Assembly (NCBI GenBank): GCA_963680875.1
Contig: OY804589.1
Span: 4,774,001-4,838,000, forward strand
Direction: 5' to 3'
DNA length: 64,000 bases
Source: Bathymodiolus brooksi
Taxonomy: Eukaryota; Mollusca; Bivalvia; Mytilida; Modiolidae
Both the position numbers and the translations under genes were made by a program. Shown here one piece after another: positions 31,601 through 42,694 of this stretch. Below the pieces are notes generated by a model that was given only the letters and a program-made list of their open reading frames with translations, made no database searches and was not told the origin of the DNA. Numbering within the stretch: the first letter of the stretch is position 1; each line of letters begins with the position of its first letter.

Positions 31601-34600
31601 GGATACTTGGGTTGCAATAACTCTTTCTCCAGGACATTAACAAAATGACCAGCATTTACAAATATGGATACTTAGGTTGCAATAACTCTTTCTCCAGGAC
31701 ATTAACAAAATGACCAGCATTTACAAATATGGATACTTAGGTTGCAATAACTCTTTCTCAGGGACATTAACAAAATAACCAGCATTGTGCAAATATGGAT
31801 ACTTAGGATGCAATAACTCTTTCTCCAGGACATTAACAAAATGACCAGCATTTACAAATATGGATACTTAGGATGCAATAACTCTTTCTCCGGGACATTA
31901 ACAAAATGACCAGCATTTACAAATATGGATATTTAGGTTGCAATAACTCTTTCTCCGGGATATTAACAAAATGACCAGCATTTACAAATATGGATACTTA
32001 GGCTGCAATAACTCTTTCTCCGGGACATTAACAAAATGACCAGCATTTACACATATGGATACTTAGGTTGCAATAACTCTTTCTCCAGGACATTAACAAA
32101 ATGACCAGCATTTACAAATATGGATACTTAGGTTGCAATAACTCTTTCTCCAGGACATTAACAAAATGACCAGCATTTCCAAATATGGATACTTAGGTTG
32201 CAATAACTCTTTCTCCAGATAGTAACAAAATGACCAGCATTTACAAATATGCATACTTAGGTTGCAATAACTCTTTCTCCGGGACATTAACAAAATGACC
32301 AGCATTTACAAATATGGATACTTAGGTTGCAATAACTCTTTCTCCAGGACATTAACAAAATGACCAGCATTAACGAATATGGATACTTAGGTTGCAATAA
32401 CTCTTTCTCCAGAACATTAACAAAATGACCAGCATTTACAAATATGGATACTTATGTTGCAATAAATCTTTCTCCAGGACATTAAGAAAATGACCAGCAT
32501 TTACAAATATGGATACTTAGGTTGCAATAACTCTTTCTCCGGAACATTAACAAAATGACCAGCATTTACAAATATGGATACTTAGGTTGCAATAACTCTT
32601 TCTCCGGGACATTAACAAAATGACCAGCATTTACAAATATGGATACTTAGGTTGCCATAACTCTTTCTCCAGGACATTAACAAAATGACCAGCATTTACG
32701 AATATGGATACTTGGGTTGCAATAACTCTTTCTCCAGGACATTAACAAAATGACCAGCATTTACAAATATGGATACTTAGGATGCAATAACTCTTTCTCC
32801 GGGACATTAACAAAATGACCAGCATTTACAAATATGGATATTTAGGTTGCAATAACTCTTTCTCCGGGATATTAACAAAATGACCAGCATTTACAAATAT
32901 GGATACTTAGGCTGCAATAACTCTTTCTCCGGGACATTAACAAAATGACCAGCATTTACACATATGGATACTTAGGTTGCAATAACTCTTTCTCCAGGAC
33001 ATTAACAAAATGACCAGCATTTACAAATATGGATACTTAGGTTGCAATAACTCTTTCTCCAGGACATTAACAAAATGACCAGCATTTCCAAATATGGATA
33101 CTTAGGTTGCAATAACTCTTTCTCCGGGACATTAACAAAATGACCAGCATTTACAAATATGGATACTTAGGTTGCAATAACTCTTTCTCCAGATAGTAAC
33201 AAAATGACCAGCATTTACAAATATGCATACTTAGGTTGCAATAACTCTTTCTCCGGGACATTAACAAAATGACCAGCATTTACAAATATGGATACTTAGG
33301 TTGCAATAACTCTTTCTCCAGGATATTAACAAAATGACCAGCATTAACGAATATGGATACTTAGGTTGCAATAACTCTTTCTCCAGAACATTAACAAAAT
33401 GACCAGCATTTACAAATATGGATACTTATGTTGCAATAAATCTTTCTCCAGGACATTAAGAAAATGACCAGCATTTACAAATATGGATACTTAGGTTGCA
33501 ATAACTCTTTCTCCGGGACATTAACAAAATGACCAGCACTTACAAATATGGATACTTAGGTTGCAATAACTCTTTCTCCGGGACATTAACAAAATGACCA
33601 GCATTTACAAATATGGATACTTAGGTTGCAATAACTCTTTCTCCAGGACATTAACAAAATGACCAGCATTTCCAAATATGGATACTTAGGTTGCAATAAC
33701 TCTTTCTCCAGGATATTAACAAAATGACCAGCATTTCCAAATATGGATACTTAGGTTGCAATAACTCTTTCTCCGGGACATTAACAAAATGACCAGCATT
33801 TACAAATATGGATACCTAGGTTGCAATAACTCTTTCTCCAGATATTAACAAAATGACCAGCATTTACAAATATGCATACTTAGGTTGCAATAACTCTTTC
33901 TCCGGGACATTAACAAAATTACCAGCATTTACAAATATGGATACTTAGGTTGCAATAACTCTTTCTCCAGGACATTAACAAAATGACCAGCATTTACGAA
34001 TATGGATACTTAGGTTGCAATAACTCTTTCTCCGGGACATTAACAAAATGACCAGCATTTACGAATATGAATACTTAGGTTGCAATAACTCTTTCTCCGG
34101 GACATTAACAAAATGACCAGCATTTACAAATATGGATACTTAGGTTGCAATACCTCTTTCTCCAGGACATTAACAAAATGACCAGCATTTACAAATATGG
34201 ATACTTAGGTTGCAATAACTCTTTCTCCGGGACATTAACAAAATGACCAGCATTTACGAATATGGATACTTGGGTTGCAATAACTCTTTCTCCAGGACAT
34301 TAACAAAATGACCAGCATTTACAAATATGCATACTTAGGTTGCAATAACTCTTTCTCCGGGACATTAACAAAATGACCAGCATTTACAAATATGGATACT
34401 TAGGTTGCAATAACTCTTTCTCCAGGATATTAACAAAATGACCAGCATTAACGAATATGGATACTTAGGTTGCAATAACTCTTTCTCCAGAACATTAACA
34501 AAATGACCAGCATTTACAAATATGGATACTTATGTTGCAATAAATCTTTCTCCAGGACATTAAGAAAATGACCAGCATTTACAAATATGGATACTTAGGT

Positions 34601-37600
34601 TGCAATAACTCTTTCTCCGGGACATTAACAAAATGACCAGCACTTACAAATATGGATACTTAGGTTGCAATAACTCTTTCTCCGGGACATTAACAAAATG
34701 ACCAGCATTTACAAATATGGATACTTAGGTTGCAATAACTCTTTCTCCAGGACATTAACAAAATGACCAGCATTTCCAAATATGGATACTTAGGTTGCAA
34801 TAACTCTTTCTCCAGGATATTAACAAAATGACCAGCATTTCCAAATATGGATACTTAGGTTGCAATAACTCTTTCTCCGGGACATTAACAAAATGACCAG
34901 CATTTACAAATATGGATACCTAGGTTGCAATAACTCTTTCTCCAGATATTAACAAAATGACCAGCATTTACAAATATGCATACTTAGGTTGCAATAACTC
35001 TTTCTCCGGGACATTAACAAAATTACCAGCATTTACAAATATGGATACTTAGGTTGCAATAACTCTTTCTCCAGGACATTAACAAAATGACCAGCATTTA
35101 CGAATATGGATACTTAGGTTGCAATAACTCTTTCTCCGGGACATTAACAAAATGACCAGCATTTACGAATATGAATACTTAGGTTGCAATAACTCTTTCT
35201 CCGGGACATTAACAAAATGACCAGCATTTACAAATATGGATACTTAGGTTGCAATACCTCTTTCTCCAGGACATTAACAAAATGACCAGCATTTACAAAT
35301 ATGGATACTTAGGTTGCAATAACTCTTTCTCCGGGACATTAACAAAATGACCAGCATTTACGAATATGGATACTTGGGTTGCAATAACTCTTTCTCCAGG
35401 ACATTAACAAAATGACCAGCATTTACAAATATGGATACTTAGGTTGCAATAACTCTTTCTCCGGGACATTAACAAAATGACCAGCATTTACAAATATGGA
35501 TACTTAGGATGCACTAAATCTTTCTCCGGGACATTAACAAAATGACCAGCATTTACGAATATGAATACTTAGGTTGCAATAACTCTTTCTCCGGGACATT
35601 AACAAAATGACCAGCATTTACAAATATGGATACTTAGGTTGCAATAACTCTTTCTCCAGGACATTAACAAAATGACCAGCATTTACAAATATGGATACTT
35701 AGGTTGCAATAACTCTTTCCCCGGGACATTAACAAAATGACCAGCATTTACAAATATGGATACTTAGGTTGCAATAACTCTTTCTCCAGGACATTAACAA
35801 AATGACCAGCATTTACGAATATGGATACTTGGGTTGCAATAACTCTTTCTCCAGGACATTAACAAAATGACCAGCATTTACAAATATGGATACTTAGGTT
35901 GCAATAACTCTTTCTCCAGGACATTAACAAAATGACCAGCATTTACAAATATGGATACTTGGGTAGCAATAACTCTTTCTCCAGGACATTAACAAAATGA
36001 CCAGCATTTACAAATATGGATACTTAGGTTGCCATAACTCTTTCTCCAGGACATTAACAAAATGACCAGCATTTACAAATATGGATACTTGGGTTGCAAT
36101 AACTCTTTCTCCAGGCCATTAACAAAAGTACCAGCATTTACAAATATGGATACTTAGGTTGCAATAACTCTTTCTCCAGGACATTAACAAAATGACCAGC
36201 ATTTACAAATATGGATACTTAGGTTGCAATAACTCTTTCTCAGGGACATTAACAAAATGACCAGCATTGTGCAAATATGGATACTTAGGTTGCAATAACT
36301 CTTTCTCCGGGACATTAACAAAATGACCAGCATTTACAAATATGGATACTTAGGATGCAATAACTCTTTCTCCGGGACATTAACAAAATGACCAGCATTT
36401 ACAAATATGGATATTTAGGTTGCAATAACTCTTTCTCCGGGACATTAACAAAATGACCAGCATTTACAAATATGGATACTTAGGTTGCAATAACTCTTTC
36501 TCCAGATATTAACAAAATGACCAGCATTTACAAATATGGATACTTAGGTTGCAATAACTCTTTCTCCGGGACATTAACAAAATGACCAGCATTTACAAAT
36601 ATGGATACTTGGGTTGCAATAACTCTTTCTCCAGGACATTAACAAAATGACCAGCATTTACAAATATGGATACTTAGGTTGCAATAACTCTTTCTCCAGG
36701 ACATTAACAAAATGACCAGCATTTACAAATATGGATACTTAGGTTGCAATAACTCTTTCTCCGGGACATTAACAAAATGACCAGCATTTACAAATATGGA
36801 TACTTAGGTTGCAATAACTCTTTCTCCAGATATTAACAAAATGACCAGCATTTACAAATATGCATACTTAGATTGCAATAACTCTTTCTCCGGGACATTA
36901 ACAAAATGACCAGCATTTACAAATATGAATACTTACGTTGCAATAACTCTTTCTCCAGGACATTAACAAAATGACCAGCATTTACAAATATGGATACTTA
37001 GGTTGCAATAACTCTTTCTCCGGGACATTAACATAATGACCAGCATTTACGAATATGGATACTTAGGTTGCAATAACTCTTTCTCCAGGACATTAACAAA
37101 ATGACCAACATTTACAAATATGGATACTTAGGTTGCAATAACTCTTTCTCTAGGACATTAACAAAATGACCAGCATTTACAAATATGGATACTTAGGTTG
37201 CAATAACTCTTTCTCCGGGACATTAACAAAATGACCAGCATTTACAAATATGGATACTTAGGATGCAATAACTCTTTCTCCGGGACATTAACAAAATGAC
37301 CAGCATTTACAAATATGGATACTTAGGTTGCAATAACTCTTTCTCCAGGACATTAACAAAATGACCAGCATTTACGAATATGAATACTTAGGTTGCAATA
37401 ACTCTTTCTCCGGGACATTAACAAAATGACCAGCATTTACAAATATGGATACTTAGGTTGCAATAACTCTTTCTCCGGGACATTAACAAAATGACCAGCA
37501 TTTACAAATATAGATATTTAGGTTGCAATAACTCTTTCTCCAGGACATTAACAAAATGACCAGCATTTACGAATATGGATACTTGGGTTGCAATAACACT

Positions 37601-40480
37601 TAACCAGGACATTAACAAAATGACCAGCATTTACAAATATGGATACTTAGGTTGCAATAACTCTTTCTCCGGCACATTAACAAAATGACCAGCATTGTGC
37701 ACATATGGATACTTAGGTTGCAATAACTCTTTCTCCAGGACATTAACAAAATGACCAGCATTTACAAATATGGATACTTAGGTTGCAATAACTCTTTCTC
37801 CGGGACATTAACAAAATGACCAGCATTTACAAATATGGATACTTAGGATGCAATAACTCTTTCTCCGGGACATTAACAAAATGACCAGCATTTACAAATA
37901 TGGATACTTAGGTTGCAATAACTCTTTCTCCGGGACATTAACAAAATGACCAGCATTTACAAATATGGATACTTAGGTTGCAATAACTCTTTCTCCGGGC
38001 CATTATCAAAATGACCAGCATTTACAAATATGGATACTTAGGTTGCAATAACTCTTTCTCCAGGACATTAACAAAATGACCAGCATTTACAAATATGGAT
38101 ACTTAGGTTGCAATAACTCTTTCTCTAGGACATTAACAAAATGACCAGCATTTCCAAATATGGATACTTAGGTTGCAATAACTCTTTCTCCGGGACATTA
38201 ACAAAATGACCAGCATTTACAAATATGGATACTTAGGTTGCAATAACTCTTTCTCCAGATATTAACAAAATGACCAGCATTTACAAATATGCATACTTAG
38301 GTTGCAATAACTCTTTCTCCGGGACATTAACAAAATTACCAGCATTTACAAATATGGATACTTAGGTTGCAATAACTCTTTCTCCAGGACATTAACAAAA
38401 TGACCAGCATTTACGAATATGGATACTTAGGTTGCAATAACTCTTTCTCCAGGACATTAACAAAATGACCAGCATTTACGAATATGAATACTTAGGTTGC
38501 AATAACTCTTTCTCCGGGACATTAACAAAATGACCAGCATTTACAAATATGGATACTTAGGTTGCAATAACTCTTTCTCCAGGACATTAACAAAATGACC
38601 AGCATTTACAAATATGGATACTTAGGTTGCAATAACTCTTTCTCCGGGACATTAACAAAATGACCAGCATTTACGAATATGGATACTTAGGTTGCAATAA
38701 CTCTTTCTCCGGGACATTAACAAAATGACCAGCATTTACAAATATGGATACTTAGGTTGCAATAACTCTTTCTCCAGGACATTAACAAAATGACCAGCAT
38801 TTACAAATATGGATACTTAGGTTGCAATAACTCTTTCTCCGGGACATTAACAAAATGACCAGCATTTACGAATATGGATACTTGGGTTGCAATAACTCTT
38901 TCTCCAGGACATTAACAAAATGACCAGCATTTACAAATATGGATACTTAGGTTGCCATAACTCTTTCTCCAGGACATTAACAAAATGACCAGCATTTACG
39001 AATATGGATACTTGGGTTGCAATAACTCTTTCTCCAGGACATTAACAAAATGACCAGCATTTACAAATATGGATACTTAGGTTGCAATAACTCTTTCTCC
39101 AGGACATTAACAAAATGACCAGCATTTACAAATATGGATACTTAGGTTGCAATAACTCTTTCTCAGGGACATTAACAAAATGACCAACATTGTGCAAATA
39201 TGGATACTTAGGTTGCAATAACTCTTTCTCCAGGACATTAACAAAATGACCAGCATTTACAAATATGGATATTTAGGTTGCAATAACTCTTTCTCCGGGA
39301 CATTAACAAAATGACCAGCATTTACAAATATGGATACTTAGGTTGCAATAACTCTTTCTCCGGGACATTAACAAAATGACCAGCATTTACACATATGGAT
39401 ACTTAGGTTGCAATAACTCTTTCTCCAGGACATTAACAAAATGACCAGCATTTACAAATATGGATACTTAGGTTGCAATAACTCTTTCTCCAGGACATTA
39501 ACAAAATGACCAGCATTTCCAAATATGGATACATAGGTTGCAATAACTCTTTCTCCGGGACATTAACAAAATGACCAGCATTTACAAATATGGATACTTA
39601 GGTTGCAATAACTCTTTCTCCAGATAGTAACAAAATGACCAGCATTTACAAATATGCATACTTAGGTTGCAATAACTCTTTCTCCGGGACATTAACAAAA
39701 TTACCAGCATTTACAAATATGGATACTTAGGTTGCAATAACTCTTTCTCCAGGACATTAACAAAATGACCAGCATTAACGAATATGGATACTTAGGTTGC
39801 AATAACTCTTTCTCCAGAACATTAACAAAATGACCAGCATTTACAAATATGGATACTTATGTTGCAATAAATCTTTCTCCAGGACATTAAGAAAATGACC
39901 AGCATTTACAAATATGGATACTTAGGTTGCAATAACTCTTTCTCCGCAACATTAACAAAATGACCAGCATTTACAAATATGGATACTTAGGTTGCAATAA
40001 CTCTTTCTCCAGGACATTAACAAAATGATCAGCATTTACAAATATGGATAATTAGGTTGCAATAACTCTTTCTCCAGGACATTAACAAAATGACCAGCAT
40101 TTACGAATATGGATACTTAGGTTGCAATAACTCTTTCTCCAGGACAATAACAAAATGACCAGCATTTCCAAATATGGATACTTAGGTTGCAATAACTCTT
40201 TCTCCGGGACATTAACAAAATGACCAGCATTTACAAATATGGATACTTAGGTTGCAATAACTCTTTCTCCAGGACATTAACAAAATGATCAGCATTTACG
40301 AATATGGATACTTAGTTTGCAATAACTCTTTCTCCAGGACAATAACAAAATGACCAGCATTTCCAAATATGGATACTTAGGTTGCAATAACTCTTTCTCC
40401 AGGACATTAAAAAAATGACCAGCATTTACAAATATGGATACTTAGGTTGCAATAACTCTTTCTCCAGGACAGTCACAAAA
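28600..40480. repeat. Higher-order repeats of 1300 and 1104 bp in the distal array
   Basis: An identical stretch of three to four variant monomers begins at about 30793 and again at 32093, exactly 1300 bp (20 monomers) apart. A block containing ccaggatatt and gcattaacga recurs with its gcatta at 33341 and 34445 (1104 bp, 17 monomers less 1). Private variants such as ccagatagtaac, gttgcaataaatc and attaagaaaatg mark this part. Towards 40 kb the monomers become more varied, as expected near an array edge. Confidence 0.8.
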
Positions 40481-40535
40481 TGACCAGCATTTACAAATAT
40501 GGGTATTTAGGTTGCAATGACATTCACAAACAGAA

Positions 40536-40667
40536 TGACTAGCATTCACATAAAAGACACATGCACAGTGACTAGCATTCACATAAAAGACACCTATTGA
40601 ATGACTAGCATTCACATAAAAGACACATACAGAATGACTTGCATTCACATGGAACAACAAACACAGA
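40536..40667. repeat. Four tandem 33-bp repeats at the satellite edge
   Basis: Units start at 40536, 40569, 40602 and 40635, each beginning tgact(a/t)gcattcacat. The first three are near identical (tgactagcattcacataaaa followed by gacac); the fourth has diverged. The unit shares the core TGAC-(C/T)-AGCATT-(T/C)-ACA with the start of the 65-bp monomer and follows directly from a truncated last monomer (40481-40535). A tgactag remnant at 40694 may be a further decayed unit. A minus-strand open frame here encodes an 11-residue repeat only because 33 is divisible by three. Confidence 0.9.
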
Positions 40668-40699
40668 ATTCCAAATTTCATAATTAAATAAAATGACTA

Positions 40700-41075
40700 G
40701 AATGAATATGTTCTTTGATGGGAGTATTATTATAATATTGTTTAAAATCGAAGTTAAAATATTTTATTTGATCCAATGACTAGAAAAAATAGATAAAATG
40801 ACAAATTCATTAAACTTAAGATAAAACAATAAATCAAACTGTAAAGAATAAAGAATAAATTAGACTTGTATAAGAAATAAATTTAAAAAAAAATCTGTAT
40901 GAATAATTTTGAAATATAAACTGAAAAATATATATATTTATTGAAAATAGTATATCAGAAAGAGTCAAATTTAAATTCATGATCCTCCTTAGACATCATA
41001 TACAGCATTTCTTGAAGATTAAGTCATCTTCCTAAAAGAAATTATAGAAAGTACTATTCATATTATACACATACT
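40700..41075. other. AT-rich spacer, no gene seen
   Basis: Strongly AT-rich sequence with short A and TA runs between the satellite edge and the first SINE. I see no coding frame, RNA gene or further satellite units beyond possible tgactag remnants. Confidence 0.6.
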
Positions 41076-41222
41076 CGGGGTCCGGGTGGCTCAATGGGTC
41101 AGCTCGTTGGATCTAACAACTCATTCAAGCCTATCACCAATACGGCGTGAGTTCGCGCCTAGCTTTGTAATTACAAAAAGGGTGCACTCGACTAGCAACC
41201 ACAAGTGATAAAGTTTACCAGC
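41076..41222 (+). mobile_element. tRNA-derived SINE, family A, copy 1
   Basis: The head contains an A-box-like stretch (gtggctcaatgggtcagctc) and a B-box-like stretch (gagttcgcgcc), the internal RNA polymerase III promoter elements inherited from a tRNA. The tail runs through ttgtaattacaaaaa and gtgcactcg to gataaagtttac. Two copies of the same unit lie in the opposite orientation at 58060-58366, which shows it is dispersed. The tRNA fold is degenerate, so this is a SINE rather than a working tRNA gene. I cannot name the family. Confidence 0.75.
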
Positions 41223-41574
41223 AAATATTTGGCCTTCATAGTTCATTCAAATATCAAGTAAAACAAACCCTAAAAAATTCAAAATATACCAAACAAGCTA
41301 TATTTTACAATTTTAAATGAAGTCCAATTGTATCTTTTTTTTTACCAAGTACATTCTTTTACTTGAGAACACACATTGAAATGTCTAGTTTAGCAAATTA
41401 AATTTCTGGACTCTTGATTTCTATATATACAATGTTTTTATGATATAAAACATATCTAAAATTCGTAATATAAAAGAATTGTTTTGAGTTGTGAATGTAT
41501 GGTAGTTGGATTTATAACTATCTGTGCATTCAGAGGTGTACTCTGTGCAACATCATATGAAAAAGATAGTCTAG

Positions 41575-41690
41575 TGACTTGCAGCAGGTGGGTGGTTTTC
41601 TCTGGATACCCCGGTTTCCTTCACAAATAAAACTGACCACCACAATATAACTGAAATATTGTTAAAAGTGGCAATAAACAACTAAGTTGA
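41575..41690 (+). mobile_element. Decayed molluscan-type SINE tail
   Basis: The stretch gtggttttctctggatac, then ccccggtttcc, then aaaactgaccaccacaatat and ctgaaatattgttaaaagtg, followed by a run resembling ggc(g)taaacaac, is like a SINE or LINE tail that I recall as very common in molluscan genomes (ggtttcctccc, aaaactg, gaaatattgtt, ggcgtaaaac). No clear tRNA-like head remains upstream. The identification rests on memory of the tail and is unverified. Confidence 0.5.
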
Positions 41691-42694
41691 AGTAACCCTT
41701 ATCCCTAACCCATAATATAAAAGAACAAACCTACCACGGAATTTTGAACACAATAACATATAATATAACTTCATACAACTATCTGAAAATGAGGAAATGC
41801 AGAAAATTCTATCTAGATAAAATTCAGTTATTAGTCTATCACATGAGCTGGAGCTCCCTGTTAGCTGCAAAATATATCCAAAAGTAGAAAAGGTCCATAT
41901 GACACAAATGTCCCACTTCCACTAATAATAAACTAAAAGCTATGCCTGGTACAACAATCAATAGATTTCAGCTGGTCAAGGGAAATTAAAGTTGTAGAAA
42001 AACAACACAAAATATTTATTTAAAGGGCACAACTCTGGAACCATACAAAAAATAATAGCCGAAATTAAAGTTCACCGTTCTATTGTGTAACATTTTCAAA
42101 CCATTTTCAAGTGAAACCAGAGCATGGTAACTAAACAGGACTGACTGACAAAATTTACAGTCAATGCCCCTTGACCTTTTTGTGGGTGCATAAAAATGTT
42201 TGTACAATACAATTTTATACAGCTAAGTATTTTTTGATAAAAAAAAACAATTTTGATATCATATAAGCATGGGCTTTCCATGAAAGACACTAGGCAATTG
42301 TGTAACTTGAACAAATACAACCTTGAAGCACCTAAAATACAAAAATATCAAAAAGTGGAGATCACACGTAAAATTATAAATCTAGTAATATTTCATATCT
42401 AAATATTATATTCTGCTCCATTTTCTGTAACAAAGCAAACAATTAGTACAATATCATTATAAGAAAATGTAAATCTCTTGAAAAAATCATTAATTATCTA
42501 AAACATACATATCTGTACATGTATTTTTCATTGTATGATGCATATATGGATTATAAAATATATGTCCTTATAATCCTGAAAAGAAAACTGCACTCAACTC
42601 AAAAAATCATTAATTAATGGAAGCAAAATAAACATCAAATTTCAACAAACAAATAGCTAAATCTGATTTTGTTTTCCTCAAAAATCAATTTCAT
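41690..42694. other. AT-rich spacer, no gene seen
   Basis: AT-rich DNA between the SINE fragment and the end of the PIN/FEN-like pseudogene. Several 60-75 codon open frames exist on the minus strand but they overlap one another, show low-complexity AT-driven composition and resemble nothing I know. This stretch could include a 3' untranslated region of the pseudogene. Confidence 0.5.

Larger units (their letters stand above)
1..40535. repeat. 65-bp satellite DNA array, about 620 tandem monomers
   Basis: The monomer begins tgaccagcatttacaaatat, continues ggatacttaggttgcaataa and ends ctctttctcc(g/a)ggacattaacaaaa; monomer starts fall at 1, 66, 131 and so on. All copies run in the same direction and I see no foreign insertion in 40 kb. 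Neighbouring monomers differ mainly at four places: tacGaat/tacAaat, ggatac/gaatac, cttAgg/cttGgg and ctccGgga/ctccAgga. Rare length variants are 64 bp (ctccagatattaac, one base lost) and 66 bp (gcattgtgcaaat, one base gained). The array is in full phase at base 1, so its left end lies outside the window. Short open frames inside it arise only because three monomers (195 bp) are divisible by three; they are not genes. The type of location (pericentromeric, interstitial or subtelomeric) cannot be told from sequence alone. Confidence 0.98.

Noticed and set aside
1..40535. CRISPR-like array
   Set aside because: There are no unique spacers between repeats; monomers abut directly and vary by point changes, which is eukaryotic satellite structure.
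1..40535. CENP-B box within the monomer
   Set aside because: No sequence close to the YTTCG-TTGG-A-CGGGA pattern is present in the consensus, so centromere function cannot be argued from a binding site.
40442..40681. 79-residue minus-strand frame with an 11-residue YVNASH repeat
   Set aside because: The peptide repeat simply mirrors the 33-bp DNA repeat; no start context, homology or neighbour supports a gene.
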